Counted from the first letter of the stretch, positions 1 through 10,405 are shown. The stretch: 64,000 bases of DNA from Carnobacterium_A sp047553015 (GCF_047553015.1 NZ_CP180212.1:1302001-1366000); one strand, 5' to 3'. The notes: generated from the sequence alone by a model not told the origin. Translations and numbers: made by a program.

Positions 1-11
1 TATACAAAAAA

Positions 12-51
12 AGTCATGCTAGAAAATACTTTACTAGCATGACTTTTCTAA
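12..51. terminator. Bidirectional terminator
   Basis: A long stem made of AAAAGTCATGCTAG and its complement CTAGCATGACTTTT encloses an A/T-rich loop, with T-runs on both sides. It lies directly after the stop codon of the HAD gene on the minus strand and would also stop rightward transcription entering the window. Confidence 0.85.
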
Positions 52-55
52 TTAC

Positions 56-769
56 TTATTTTTTAAAATACCCTTGTTCTCCAAATAAAAATAACAATTC
101 ACTCGGATGCTCAATTATTTTATCGGGCTCAATAGACTCATTTGTTGGTTTATTTTTTCGTGTGTTCAACCAAATAACCGTCCATCCCGCTTTTTTACCA
201 CCGACTATATCATTATGAAAAGAATCGCCAATATAAATAGGTTTTTCATCTGCTAGTGTTAAAGCCGACTCTACCATTTCAAAGGCCGCGATATCCGGTT
301 TCATTTTTCCTAATTGACCAGAAATAAACATATGGTCTTGAGCAATCCATTTTGCTAAACCAAGCTGATCAATTTTCTTTTGTTGATGAGCTGCTGCACC
401 ATTTGTCAATAGCGCTACTTGATGATTATTTTTAGTTAAGCGAGTTAATAACTCTTCTATTTCTGGATACAATACTAATTTTTGTTGTTCCACTTCATAG
501 GCTTTTTGAAAAGCTAAGGCTTCTTCTCGACTAATCGCCATCTTACTTTGCTCACATGCGTATTGAATGCGCATCACTTGCATCTCTATTTTTGGCAATT
601 CTCCTGATTCACTTTTCTCAAATAACGCATCACTTTTTTCTCTATTCAGCCGATAAAGAGTGTGTATCTTATCTTTTGAAACTTCGCGAATGGTCTGATG
701 AAAAGCCTTTTTAAACGGAACAAGTTGGTCATACAGTGTATCATCTACATCAAAAATAATAGTAGCCAT
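56..769 (-). CDS. HAD-superfamily phosphatase, YjjG/YfnB-like
   Basis: Cytoplasmic phosphatase of the haloacid dehalogenase superfamily, probably acting on nucleoside monophosphates or small phosphometabolites (inference from the YjjG/YfnB subgroup). The 237-residue protein opens with the nucleophile motif DVDDT at residues 7-11. It has motif II LLTNG near residue 120, a lysine in the MKPD segment near 155, and motif IV IGDSFHND with its acidic pair near 180. A helical cap lies between motifs I and II. The start is an ATG; an AAAGGA site lies rather far upstream (about 14 bases). It stands alone, ending at a terminator and divergent from the ABC pair. Exact substrate is unknown. Confidence 0.85.
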   Translation of the reverse strand: MATIIFDVDDTLYDQLVPFKKAFHQTIREVSKDKIHTLYRLNREKSDALFEKSESGELPKIEMQVMRIQYACEQSKMAISREEALAFQKAYEVEQQKLVLYPEIEELLTRLTKNNHQVALLTNGAAAHQQKKIDQLGLAKWIAQDHMFISGQLGKMKPDIAAFEMVESALTLADEKPIYIGDSFHNDIVGGKKAGWTVIWLNTRKNKPTNESIEPDKIIEHPSELLFLFGEQGYFKK

Positions 770-995
770 AGTTCATTTTCACAATCCTTTAGTTGGTTTT
801 TTTCTACATTAACTTTACCATAAATAAGTCATAAGAAACGTTTTAAAAGAAATCTATTTCTATTCATGAGGGAATTTAACCGGTCCCTTTAATCAATCAG
901 CAAACTGTTTTTTATAAAAATAGTTCCCTTACAATTAATGGCGGTTATCTGGTTCTTTCTATGTTAAACTAACGTTATGATAAAGGAGGTCTACT

Positions 996-1781
996 ATGTT
1001 GCCTATTTTAGAAATTAAAAATCTTACGAAATCATTTGGCTCAACTGACGTTTTAAAAGGAGTTAACTTTGCTGTTTATCCAGGTGAAATCATTGGGTAT
1101 ATTGGCACAAATGGTGCTGGAAAAAGTACGACGGTTAAATTAATTTTAGGGTTAATGAAACCCGATGCCGGTGAAATTACTATCTTTGGAAAACCGCTAA
1201 TAGAAAACGAAACCCATTACAAAGCGCAGATTGGTTATGTACCCGAAAATGCAGATTTATATGAAACCCTAACTGCTCAGGAATACTTCCTATTTGTTGG
1301 GCAACTTTATGGCTTAAGTGAATCTCTTATAAAAAAAAGAAGCTTGGCTATGATGACGGCTTTAAAAATCGAACAGGCTTTTCAAAATCGACTCTCAACT
1401 TTTTCTAAAGGAATGCGGCAAAAAGTCTTAATCATTTCTAGTTTATTACATAATCCTACTATTCTTTTTTGGGATGAGCCTTTGAATGGCTTAGATGCCA
1501 ATAGTGTTCTTATCATCAAAGAAATTTTAGCACAATTAAAAGCGGATGGAAAAACGATTTTCTACTCTTCACATATTATGGATACTGTTGAAAAGTTAAG
1601 TGATCGAATTTTAATTCTTAATCAAGGTCAGATTGTTGCAGACGGACCTTTTAACGAAATCCGTCATGAAGCAGATGGAACGTTAGAAGAACTCTTTAAT
1701 GAGTTAACAGGCTTTGATGAACACTACCAACTAGCAGAAGATTTTTTAGAAGCGATGAAAGGAGAAGAGTACGATGGCTAA
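996..1781 (+). CDS. ABC transporter ATP-binding protein
   Basis: ATPase subunit of a two-gene ABC-2 type exporter acting at the inner face of the membrane. The 261 residues show Walker A GTNGAGKST (about 36-44), a variant signature FSKGMRQKV in place of LSGGQ, Walker B ILFWDEP followed by LNGLD, and a switch histidine in YSSHIMD. The variant signature is usual for exporters of bacteriocins, antibiotics or unknown cargo. AAAGGAGGT lies 5 bases before the ATG. The last codons overlap the permease gene by 8 bases, so the two are translationally coupled. Cargo cannot be read from the sequence. Confidence 0.9.
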   Translation: MLPILEIKNLTKSFGSTDVLKGVNFAVYPGEIIGYIGTNGAGKSTTVKLILGLMKPDAGEITIFGKPLIENETHYKAQIGYVPENADLYETLTAQEYFLFVGQLYGLSESLIKKRSLAMMTALKIEQAFQNRLSTFSKGMRQKVLIISSLLHNPTILFWDEPLNGLDANSVLIIKEILAQLKADGKTIFYSSHIMDTVEKLSDRILILNQGQIVADGPFNEIRHEADGTLEELFNELTGFDEHYQLAEDFLEAMKGEEYDG

Positions 1782-3426
1782 CTCCTTGAATGCAAAAGAT
1801 CCTGTCTATTTAAAATTGTTGGATACATTTTCTGCACTTTATGAAAAAAATGGTGTCGATTACAACCATTTAAGATTAATTGTCGAGACAAAAATTCTAA
1901 TGGATGGTCGTGAACCTAATCTGATCATGCAAAATGGCAAAGACAAAGAAGAAAAGAACGCCTTTTTTTCTTCTTTGATTTGGTATGTTATTATTAGTAG
2001 CTTTGTCATTGGGGCTTTATTTGTCAGCGATAGCTTGATTGTGCAATACACCATTTATTTTGGTTATTTATTTGTGATGCTTCTTTCAACAACTATTGCT
2101 AGTTTTTCTTCAATCTTACTGGACACGAAAGATCAAGTGTTAATTGGAACCAAGCCTGTTAGTGGCCAAACTCTCAGCGCAGCTAAAGCCACTCATGTTT
2201 TTGTTTATTTATTTTCTTTGACCTTAGCTTTAGGTGGTCCAGTAATGGTTGCCTCTTATTTTATAAATGGTTTTATTGTGGGCTTATTGGTTACTTTATT
2301 AACCATTGTTTTTAGTTTCTGGACGTTATTGTTCACATTGGTCATCTATGCTACGATTCTGAAAAAATTTGATGGTGAAAAATTAAAGAATATTATTTCC
2401 TACAGTCAAATTGGTTTATCTATTTTCACTATTTTAGGCTATCAGTTGGTCGGCCAACTGTTCAATCTCATTGATTTTTCTATTGTTTATCAACCAAAAA
2501 TTTGGCACTTACCACTCTTTCCATTATGGTTTGCTGCTCCTTTAGGTCTGGTACAAGAAGGATGGAATGGCTACTACTTATTTTATACGGTGCTATTCAT
2601 AACAGCTACTACACTATTCTTCTTTTACTATAAGAAAAGTAGCGTCCAATTAGAGCAAAACATTCAAAAGTTAACCAATCAAAATGAGAATCTCAAAGAA
2701 CACACTTATTGGATGAATCAAACTAAAACGATTCTTTGCTCAACACCAACTGAAAAAGCTTATTATCAATTTACATGGAAGATTATCCAAAATGAGCGAG
2801 AATTTAAAACAAGAGTCTATCCACCCTTAGCTGTTTCTTTTATCTTACCCCTGTTCTTTAGCTTCAACAGCCTATCTAGTGGAATGAACCTCACGGATAT
2901 AAGAAATCAAGGATTTCCTTATGCCGTTTACATTACGTTATTTATGGTTCCACAATTAGTAGCTTCTCTAAGCTATTCTTCTTCTTATAAAGGAGCTTGG
3001 ATTTTCCAGATGAGCCCTGTTAACACCAATGGTTTATTTGTTAGAGGTGCTGGAAAAGCTGTTTGGATGAGATTAATCGTACCCTTTTACCTAACGTTAA
3101 GTGTCTTTCTGGTTTTTTTATACGGCTGGGATGATCTAGCTATTGTCCTTAATGGCTTTTTAGCCACAACCGTTGTTTTCTTTGGTTACTTAAAACGATC
3201 AATGAAGTCTTATCCTTTTTCAAAGAAATTTACTGCAGCAGATGCTAACAAAGGCTTCATGCCTATCCTCGTTCTTTTTTTCATTACAGGATTAGTTGGA
3301 TTAACCAACTTCTTATTCGATCGTTTTCTTCCTTTCGGTAGTTGGATAATGACCTTCTTGTTACTAATCAGTATGTTTCATTATTTATTTGGTAAGCACA
3401 ACCTTTTTCATTTTACTCAAGATTAG
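1774..3426 (+). CDS. ABC transporter permease, ABC-2 type
   Basis: Membrane subunit partnering the upstream ATPase. The 550-residue protein has a soluble N-terminal segment of about 65 residues, then roughly twelve hydrophobic segments in two blocks (about 70-290 and 340-545) separated by a charged stretch rich in Glu, Asn and Lys. This doubled layout is seen in large single-chain ABC-2 permeases. GGAGAAG lies just before the ATG inside the preceding gene. A strong terminator follows the stop codon. No export substrate or resistance function can be deduced from the neighbours, which are unrelated. Confidence 0.8.
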   Translation: MANSLNAKDPVYLKLLDTFSALYEKNGVDYNHLRLIVETKILMDGREPNLIMQNGKDKEEKNAFFSSLIWYVIISSFVIGALFVSDSLIVQYTIYFGYLFVMLLSTTIASFSSILLDTKDQVLIGTKPVSGQTLSAAKATHVFVYLFSLTLALGGPVMVASYFINGFIVGLLVTLLTIVFSFWTLLFTLVIYATILKKFDGEKLKNIISYSQIGLSIFTILGYQLVGQLFNLIDFSIVYQPKIWHLPLFPLWFAAPLGLVQEGWNGYYLFYTVLFITATTLFFFYYKKSSVQLEQNIQKLTNQNENLKEHTYWMNQTKTILCSTPTEKAYYQFTWKIIQNEREFKTRVYPPLAVSFILPLFFSFNSLSSGMNLTDIRNQGFPYAVYITLFMVPQLVASLSYSSSYKGAWIFQMSPVNTNGLFVRGAGKAVWMRLIVPFYLTLSVFLVFLYGWDDLAIVLNGFLATTVVFFGYLKRSMKSYPFSKKFTAADANKGFMPILVLFFITGLVGLTNFLFDRFLPFGSWIMTFLLLISMFHYLFGKHNLFHFTQD

Positions 3427-3446
3427 ATCTAATCAACTACAACCTA

Positions 3447-3496
3447 AAAAACGACCATGAAGTCTAAGAATAATCTTAGATTCTGGTCGTTTTTAG
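3447..3496 (+). terminator. Terminator after the ABC exporter
   Basis: The arms AAAACGACCA and TGGTCGTTTT enclose a second perfect stem, TCTAAGA/TCTTAGA, and a T-run follows. It sits 20 bases after the permease stop. The remaining space to the regulator gene (about 3500-3750) is AT-rich and I see no gene in it. Confidence 0.85.
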
Positions 3497-3750
3497 TATC
3501 TCACATTTTACTTTGATCCTTTAAACTAATTAACGTAACTGGTCTATCAGATAACTGAAATAAATATAACCTATTATTATTTTAATTGAAACGACTTTAT
3601 TTCGCTTTATTTAATTAATTTCCCGAAAAATTACTTCTTTACCATAAAAGTGGGCTCTACTACTCTATGATGAATCGCTAAACGAGCTGCGTGGAATACG
3701 TTTCAGTACAAGACGACTGCGTTTCACTAGTTAGTCAATCAAATATTCTT

Positions 3751-4704
3751 TTAACACGATTCTCTATTCATGAGCCTTGTTTTCAATATTACATCAGACG
3801 TTTTATTTTCTTCTAGTAAGTTGAGTAAGGTTTGAGCTCCTAAAGAGCCCCATTTGTGTTTAGAATAAGCAATGGTCGTTAGTCCGGGTACCAGATAGGG
3901 ACTGATTAAATGGTTATCAAAGCCAATAATCTTGATTTCTTGGTTTATTCTAAGAGCCGTTTCCTTGAAATAATTATAAATTCCAATTGCCATATCATCA
4001 TTTAAAGAAAAGATAGCAACGGACTCTTGCCATTCTTGATGAATTTGTTTAGCGACTAGTCTTCCTGACCGTTCTGAAAAATCACCTTTAATAATACGAT
4101 AAGAGGCATGTTGTTTGTCTAGTTCCTCAATGGCTGCTGCTAAACGTTCTCGGCTATCATAAGAATCTGCCGGACCCTCAATTAAATAAACCAACCTTTT
4201 CTCTTCTTCTAACAGTTTTTGAATCGCTATTTTAGCGCCACCTCGATTATCAAGCATGACTTTCCGAATATTCTTATGTTCCATTTCTCGATCCATCACT
4301 ACAATCTTATGACCCCGTTCAGCATATTTTAAAATTTCTTCATCGGGATAAGACGTATCTAAAATAATTGCTCCATCAATCATTCGTTCTGGTAAAAATA
4401 AGCGCGAGCGCTCTCCGGAACACACAATCATTTCGTATTTATTTTCTTTTAAAGTACTCATGATTCCTTCTAATAAATCGCCGTAAAAAGTTCCACCGTA
4501 GGTCGCGACATAAACGCCAATAACGTTTGTCTTTTGTCCTCTAAGATTTCGGCCAGCCATATTAGGAATATAATTAAGTTCATTCGCAATCGCTACAATC
4601 CGTGCCCTAGTCTGCTCAGTGACTTTAGGACTATTGTTCAACGCATAAGAAACAGTCGAGATTGAGACTCCTGCTTTTTTTGCAATATCTTTAATACCTG
4701 CCAT
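3751..4704 (-). CDS. LacI-family transcriptional regulator of the beta-1,2-glucan operon
   Basis: DNA-binding repressor with an N-terminal helix-turn-helix (IKDIAKKAGVSISTVSYALN at residues 4-23 of the chosen form) and a periplasmic-binding-like sugar sensor domain, about 317 residues. I chose the ATG at 4704 because AAGGAG lies 7 bases upstream; an upstream GTG at 4737 would add 11 residues without a ribosome site. The gene follows the phosphorylase in the same direction but a terminator separates them, so it probably has its own promoter. Its likely operator is the perfect palindrome GAAACGTTTC in front of the binding-protein gene. The effector is probably sophorose or a related oligosaccharide (inference). 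Confidence 0.85.
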   Translation of the reverse strand: MAGIKDIAKKAGVSISTVSYALNNSPKVTEQTRARIVAIANELNYIPNMAGRNLRGQKTNVIGVYVATYGGTFYGDLLEGIMSTLKENKYEMIVCSGERSRLFLPERMIDGAIILDTSYPDEEILKYAERGHKIVVMDREMEHKNIRKVMLDNRGGAKIAIQKLLEEEKRLVYLIEGPADSYDSRERLAAAIEELDKQHASYRIIKGDFSERSGRLVAKQIHQEWQESVAIFSLNDDMAIGIYNYFKETALRINQEIKIIGFDNHLISPYLVPGLTTIAYSKHKWGSLGAQTLLNLLEENKTSDVILKTRLMNRESC

Positions 4705-4777
4705 TTGATTGCTCCTTTCTGATCCGTTCGCTTTCACATGTTAATACATTAAGCCTTGATTCATTCTTTTAAACAAC

Positions 4778-4809
4778 AAAAAGACCGAATGTAAAAACAT
4801 CCAGTCTTT
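4778..4809 (-). terminator. Terminator of the sugar operon
   Basis: On the minus strand AAAGAC pairs with GTCTTT, the stem continues with G-U pairs through TGGATGT/ACATTCG, and a U-rich tail follows. It lies 24 bases after the phosphorylase stop and before the regulator gene. Confidence 0.75.
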
Positions 4810-4832
4810 CTGTCAGTAAAACACTGAATTTT

Positions 4833-7800
4833 TTAGTCTTTCATGTATATATCGATTGTGTTATCGCTTGCTTTAAGCAATTGTATCACTTCTGCTTTAG
4901 CTAATACAAATCCACTTGTACGATAACGATTTTTATTTTCTTGCCATGCTGGCGTTTGTCCATTAATTTGGATGTTTGCTTTAGCTACATTCAAATGGTA
5001 GTGAATCGTTACGGGCTGATCAAAAATACGATACGTAAAGGTTAATCCATCCAATTCATTTGGTAAGATGGGATCCACCGTTAATTTATCCGCCGTCATA
5101 CGAATACCTAAAACATTCGTAATCAATTGATTCATATAAATTCCAGGACCACTTGAATAAATTCGCCAACCGCCTTTAACGCCTACTTCACCGGTACGTA
5201 ATTTTTCAAATTCATTTGCTGCATCATAACGAGACTTAAAGTCGCCATCAGAACTACTAAAGTAAGCATTGCTTTGGCGTAACTCTGCATTCGGAACTAC
5301 AGACTTCAGATTGACAGGATTAATAATCGATAACGCTTGCCAAGCTTCTTCTTTTTTACCGATTTTAGCCATCGCTTCAGCAAAGCGGATGTGGGCATGA
5401 ATGTAGTGTAAGCCGACTTCTCGACCAAAATTGGCTGCTTGTTCCGCACGTTTGAAGTATTGGCTTACGCCACCTTGATAATTGGCTGGTTGGCTCATCA
5501 AACGTACCCCATCTGGGAAACTCAATTTATCTTTGATAATCTGATAATGGTGTTCTGATTCTTCAGGTGTAAATAACTCAGCAATCATCGATTGTTGCAT
5601 TGGCAATAACCGATAATCAATATTGGTCCGTTTATCGGATGGGTGAATCATCAAGTCAACTTGCCCTGGTTCTTCCATAAAGACAAAGCCTGGAATCACA
5701 TCCGTTGCAAGCATATACGTTTGGTAATCTTTTTCCAACCCACTAGCCATCACAGTCAATTCTTCAGAAAATGCGTGATCGTACTCACTTAATTGTTCTG
5801 CCAATTGCGTTAAAGCTTGATACAATAAAGCCACGGTCCAACTGCTAGCCATATGACTCTTCAATCGACTATCAAAAGGCTGCAACGTGTCATCCCAATC
5901 GCCGTCACCATAACCGGGTAATTGGGTCCCTTCCAATAGATGATTTTGCACATAAGTGATGGCTTTTTTTAGGTGTTCCAATACTGGAAGCGTTACGGCT
6001 GTTTTTCCAAACGTTTCACGATCGGTATATGGTATTTCTTCTGCTAAGAACTGAGTATCTTTTGTGGCTAGTAAATAATCACCCATTACTTTAAGCGGCC
6101 AAACTATGATATCTCCATGACTTTCTTCAGCTTTTAACTCTTCATAAGAGTCAAACATAAACCATTGTGGCCAATTGCCATCATCTTGAAATTGATTAGC
6201 GAAAACCGTGCGTAAAATATCTTTTACTCCACCATAATTTTCGGTTGCTAAAAAATATTCAGTCGGTCCTTGCAAGACATCACGTGTGCCCCAAGCTGCG
6301 CCTGCAAATTGTTCCAATCCATGCGGCACTAAATAATGAACCAACATATTGTGCGTATACCAATAAGACAAAATGTTCACCCGCTCAATGTCAATCGCTG
6401 GGTCTGGATGAGCTAAATCAAAGCCATGCTTAGTTTGTTTGATAAACTCTTCAAATTGATCAATCTCTTCTTGCAAGTCTTTTGACGGTTTTTGGTAACT
6501 GGCTTCTGTCAAACTTGCTTGGATAGTTAACTCAATTATTTTTGTTTTATCTGTTTGCAACAAGACTAGCGGGTAGTCAGTTTCTGTCAGACTGCCGGTT
6601 AATAAACGCTCATCGTGAACCGTAAACTCCGTTTTATCAATAGTCAGATAGTACTGAATAGCTGGGTATTTCTTGGCCATTGATGCTTGTTTAGTAGGCG
6701 TAAAGGTCAACAACTTACCCGTTTGTTGCATGTCGTAAGGAACCTGGTATTCGTTCTCATTCATCGTGATTTGGGTACTAATAATAAAGCGATACTCGTT
6801 ATTTTCACTCGTTAGCTCTAAGCGAATCGTTGAGCTGTCAGGAGCGGTAACGGTTCTAACGGTAATTAGATCATCCGCTAGTTTATAATACCATTTAGCA
6901 TAATTAAAGCCCATTTCAAAAGCACTAGGCAGCGCTAATAACTGATACTTACCATTTTTTTCGATATAGATTCGCTGGCCAGATGATTTGACTAAATTAA
7001 GTGCATTGCGGGTGTTACTCATCAGTTTATTCATGGAAGTATTGCCTAACACAACTTGTGAATTAAAGACTCCATACATATAAGCCGTCGTGGTGAGAAC
7101 CGGCTCTTCAGTAGATAACTGGTTGCCACTTAATAAAATATGACCCGTTGCCCGTTCCATATTAAGTTCTTTTTCTTTTAAGACGACATGAGCATACCGA
7201 TCCGTAAAGAAGGAGACCAGGTTATTTGCGATTTTTTCCTCTTCAAGTCGTTTGGGAAATAAGTTACTAATCTCAGCTTTTGTAAGAGTGTCTACCTGTA
7301 AGGGTTCGTCAATCAAAGAAGCCGTCGTTTCTTGATTAACCTCCTCATAGTTAACTGATTCAGCTGCGCTTTTTTCCCAAATTTCTTTAATTGTTTCTAC
7401 TGGGATTGGTTCCGTTATTGCCAATGGGTGATTTTCAACTAGATGATTATAGAATACCACCTCATCTTTAACGGTTAAATCGATCTTTTCTGTTTGTAAT
7501 GCGCAAAATGCCATCTCGTATTGGTAGAGTTCACTAACTAAAACGGGCTGTGAAAGCGCGATGGGCTGACTGGTTTCTTTATACGCTAGCCCATAAAATT
7601 GAGTAGCATCAGTCGTGTAGCCAGTTATTTTATTAAAGCTACCTTGTTGTAAGAAAGGAAATCGATTTTTTGATTGGATTTGATTTTGTCTGCTACATAA
7701 CGTAAAGCCCGTCTGCGATCTTTCGAAAATACGGTGATCAATGTATTGTGAAACATAAGCTTCATTGTTTTGTAGAGTAGCTTTATCAGCTAAACCAATA

Positions 7801-8174
7801 TCTTGCGCATAAATCACATCAACTTCAGCTTTTTCTGAGCCTTCTAAGGCTACTTTCCAAAACCAATCGGTTTCATTGGCTAAATAAAAGGTCACTTGAT
7901 AATCAATTTCTTTCCACTTACCTGTCCATCGTACGGTTTTATCCGCAACTGAAAAAGTACTGGTTGAATCTCTCCCAATTAAAGGCTGGACCATAATCTG
8001 ATTGTTGATTGTTTTTCTAAGATAAATATTCATAATGGACGCATCTAGTGGACCAGGTATTAACTGATTCACCATCACACCATCATAGAGCAGTGTCAAC
8101 AAGTCTCCTTGTGCGGAAAAAGTTGCGGTTGTTTTGCCTGAGATAAGTTGCCTTTCATTTTGATTCGACTGCAT
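4833..8174 (-). CDS. GH94 phosphorylase, probable 1,2-beta-oligoglucan phosphorylase
   Basis: Probable cytoplasmic enzyme that splits beta-1,2-linked gluco-oligosaccharides with phosphate to give alpha-glucose 1-phosphate and a shortened chain. The 1113-residue length fits the SOGP group of family GH94, longer than cellobiose phosphorylases. An N-terminal beta-sandwich region of about 570 residues precedes an (alpha/alpha)6 barrel. The motif GDGDWDD at about 757-762 lies where GH94 enzymes carry the general-acid aspartate. The start has GAGGGG 5 bases upstream. It follows the GH3 gene by 21 bases. The assignment rests on the neighbourhood, which has the same gene types as Listeria innocua Lin1839-Lin1841 (known beta-1,2-glucan metabolism); the fold alone would also allow another GH94 disaccharide specificity. 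Confidence 0.8.
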   Translation of the reverse strand: MQSNQNERQLISGKTTATFSAQGDLLTLLYDGVMVNQLIPGPLDASIMNIYLRKTINNQIMVQPLIGRDSTSTFSVADKTVRWTGKWKEIDYQVTFYLANETDWFWKVALEGSEKAEVDVIYAQDIGLADKATLQNNEAYVSQYIDHRIFERSQTGFTLCSRQNQIQSKNRFPFLQQGSFNKITGYTTDATQFYGLAYKETSQPIALSQPVLVSELYQYEMAFCALQTEKIDLTVKDEVVFYNHLVENHPLAITEPIPVETIKEIWEKSAAESVNYEEVNQETTASLIDEPLQVDTLTKAEISNLFPKRLEEEKIANNLVSFFTDRYAHVVLKEKELNMERATGHILLSGNQLSTEEPVLTTTAYMYGVFNSQVVLGNTSMNKLMSNTRNALNLVKSSGQRIYIEKNGKYQLLALPSAFEMGFNYAKWYYKLADDLITVRTVTAPDSSTIRLELTSENNEYRFIISTQITMNENEYQVPYDMQQTGKLLTFTPTKQASMAKKYPAIQYYLTIDKTEFTVHDERLLTGSLTETDYPLVLLQTDKTKIIELTIQASLTEASYQKPSKDLQEEIDQFEEFIKQTKHGFDLAHPDPAIDIERVNILSYWYTHNMLVHYLVPHGLEQFAGAAWGTRDVLQGPTEYFLATENYGGVKDILRTVFANQFQDDGNWPQWFMFDSYEELKAEESHGDIIVWPLKVMGDYLLATKDTQFLAEEIPYTDRETFGKTAVTLPVLEHLKKAITYVQNHLLEGTQLPGYGDGDWDDTLQPFDSRLKSHMASSWTVALLYQALTQLAEQLSEYDHAFSEELTVMASGLEKDYQTYMLATDVIPGFVFMEEPGQVDLMIHPSDKRTNIDYRLLPMQQSMIAELFTPEESEHHYQIIKDKLSFPDGVRLMSQPANYQGGVSQYFKRAEQAANFGREVGLHYIHAHIRFAEAMAKIGKKEEAWQALSIINPVNLKSVVPNAELRQSNAYFSSSDGDFKSRYDAANEFEKLRTGEVGVKGGWRIYSSGPGIYMNQLITNVLGIRMTADKLTVDPILPNELDGLTFTYRIFDQPVTIHYHLNVAKANIQINGQTPAWQENKNRYRTSGFVLAKAEVIQLLKASDNTIDIYMKD

Positions 8175-8195
8175 GATTTCCCCTCACTTCAACTA

Positions 8196-10352
8196 TTATA
8201 GTAACGTTATCGTTTGCAATTGGGTCGTATCACTACTAGTGCCGACCATTATATCAAACATTCCTTTGTCGCTTCGTTTCGTTAAGTCAGAATGAACGTA
8301 ACGCAAATCTTTTTCTTGTAATGTAAAGCAGACTTCTTGTTCTTCTCCAGCTGATAAGGTCACTCGTTCAAACCGTTTCAATTCTTTCACTGGTCGAACA
8401 ACTTCGCCGACTTTATCGCGCAAATAAAGTTGCACGATTTCGGTACCTTCGATGGAACTGTCATTCTTCACATGGACACGAACGGTCAATTCTTCGGTTT
8501 CAGACAGCTCAGTTGTAGATAATTGCATCGTTTTATAGGAGAAACGGCTGTAACTTAGTCCAAAACCGAATGGAAATAGTGGACTGTTCTCGCTATCATA
8601 ATATTTTGAAACATAACGTTGATCTTTATTGGCTTCTGTTAATGGTCGGCCGGTATTATCGGCATTGTAATAGATTGGCACTTGGCCTAAGGTTCTTGGA
8701 AAAGACATCGTTAATTTGCCTGAGGGATTCACTTGGCCCATTAATATATTGGCTAAAGCGTCGCCACCTTGTGATCCTGGGAACCAAGCTTCCACTAAGG
8801 CATCGGCTTTTGCGGTTACAGCGGTTAGATCTAATGGTCGGCCATTGTATAACGTTACAACTAGTGGTTTGTTTAATTTTTTTAATTCTGTTAATAAGTG
8901 CAGTTGACTAGCAGGAAGTTGGATGTTGGTTCGACTAGCTGCTTCGCCACTCATATCGGCTGTTTCGCCTAAGGCTAGAACAAGCACATCGGCTTGTTCT
9001 GCTAATTTAAACGCTGTTTTTAATTGCGTCTCACTTAATTCAAAGTAGTCGGTTGAGGTGTCAATCAATAAATTTTCTCTTGGAAGACAGCGTGCAAGTC
9101 CTTCAGCTAGCGAAACACTTTCTTCTGTTTTACCTTTCCAAGACCAATTGCCTAAGATATCTTTTGACGTCGCTCCTGGCCCGAGTAAGGCAATTTTTTG
9201 TGTGACTTTAAGCGGTAGAACACCCTCATTTTTTAATAAGACTATCGATTGTTCGGCGGCTTGTTGAGCAGCTAGACGGTGCTCTTGGCTACCAATCATG
9301 GCTTTTTCTTTTTGAATATCTGCTCCGCGTAACGGCTGTTCAAATAAACCTAAGTCATTTTTTAGCATTAAAATCCGCAAAACAGCTTCATCTAATAAAT
9401 CAAGATCTAGCGTTTCTTCTGTTATCAATTCGGCTAGGTGACCCGAATAAGCGGCTGACATCATTTCGATATCAACGCCCGCATTCATCGCTAGGTCCCC
9501 CGCTTCTTTTAAATCTGCGGCCACACCATGCGGAACAAGTTCGCCAATTGCGCCCCAATCTGAAATCAGTACGCCATTAAACTTCATTTCTTCACGTAAT
9601 ACCTGATTCATCAACCATTTATTACCGGTTGCTGGCACGCCATCCACAGTATTAAAAGCGGTCATGACTAATTTACTGCCCTCATCAATCGCTGCTTGAT
9701 AGGCAGATAAATATAGTTCACGCAATTGGCGTTCTGACATATTAACAGTGTTATATTCACGACCAGCAATGGGCGCACCATAAGCTGCAAAATGTTTGAC
9801 ACAAGCCGCAACTTTTGTCGTATCGTTTAACAAATCTTGGCCTTGATAGCCTCGGACAAAAGCCCGTGCGTATAAAGCATTTAAATAAGCATCTTCACCG
9901 GTGGCTTCCATCACTCTGCCCCACCGGGCATCGCGCACTAGATCAGCCATCGGTGAAAACGTCACATGTAAACCTGCAACGGCTGCTTCTCTAGCTGCAA
10001 TTTCTGCAGTTTGTTCCGCTAATACTAAATTCCACGAACTAGCTAAACCTAAAGGAATCGGAAAAATTGTCTGGTAGCCATGAATGACATCAGCCATGAA
10101 CAATAACGGAATCCCCAAACGGTTATTCTTTAAGTGTCGTGTTTGGATGTCAATCACTGCTGTTGCTCCTGAAACTCCTAGAACCGAGCCAACACCTTTT
10201 AATCTTTCAGCATCGATGTGCATCTCCGTCATTGGTCCCGTAATCTCACTAGCCTCACTTATGAAAAATTCTCCTGATAGTTGAATCGTTTGGCCAATTT
10301 TTTCTTCTAACGTCATTTTTTTTAATAATTGTTTTAATTGCATTTCCTCCAT
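8196..10352 (-). CDS. GH3 beta-glucosidase
   Basis: Intracellular beta-glucosidase (no signal peptide) of glycoside hydrolase family 3, expected to cleave sophorose and short beta-1,2-gluco-oligosaccharides to glucose. The 718 residues comprise the (beta/alpha)8 domain with KHFAAYG near 168 and the nucleophile motif ISDWGA near 263-268. An alpha/beta sandwich follows (GETADMSGEA, LYNGRPL), then a C-terminal fibronectin III-like domain (about 620-718). Length and layout match Lin1840 of L. innocua, which acts beside a 1,2-beta-oligoglucan phosphorylase. The ATG has AGGAG 13 bases upstream; an ATG three codons later is possible. It lies 53 bases after the permease gene in the operon. Confidence 0.9.
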   Translation of the reverse strand: MEEMQLKQLLKKMTLEEKIGQTIQLSGEFFISEASEITGPMTEMHIDAERLKGVGSVLGVSGATAVIDIQTRHLKNNRLGIPLLFMADVIHGYQTIFPIPLGLASSWNLVLAEQTAEIAAREAAVAGLHVTFSPMADLVRDARWGRVMEATGEDAYLNALYARAFVRGYQGQDLLNDTTKVAACVKHFAAYGAPIAGREYNTVNMSERQLRELYLSAYQAAIDEGSKLVMTAFNTVDGVPATGNKWLMNQVLREEMKFNGVLISDWGAIGELVPHGVAADLKEAGDLAMNAGVDIEMMSAAYSGHLAELITEETLDLDLLDEAVLRILMLKNDLGLFEQPLRGADIQKEKAMIGSQEHRLAAQQAAEQSIVLLKNEGVLPLKVTQKIALLGPGATSKDILGNWSWKGKTEESVSLAEGLARCLPRENLLIDTSTDYFELSETQLKTAFKLAEQADVLVLALGETADMSGEAASRTNIQLPASQLHLLTELKKLNKPLVVTLYNGRPLDLTAVTAKADALVEAWFPGSQGGDALANILMGQVNPSGKLTMSFPRTLGQVPIYYNADNTGRPLTEANKDQRYVSKYYDSENSPLFPFGFGLSYSRFSYKTMQLSTTELSETEELTVRVHVKNDSSIEGTEIVQLYLRDKVGEVVRPVKELKRFERVTLSAGEEQEVCFTLQEKDLRYVHSDLTKRSDKGMFDIMVGTSSDTTQLQTITLL

Positions 10353-10405
10353 TGTTGTTTTTCCAACTCCTCTTTTACATTCGTTGACTAAACACTATTT
10401 AATTT

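Noticed and set aside
8570..8911. Plus-strand frame of 113 codons
   Set aside because: Antisense to the GH3 gene with no ribosome site; codon pattern is that of a shadow.
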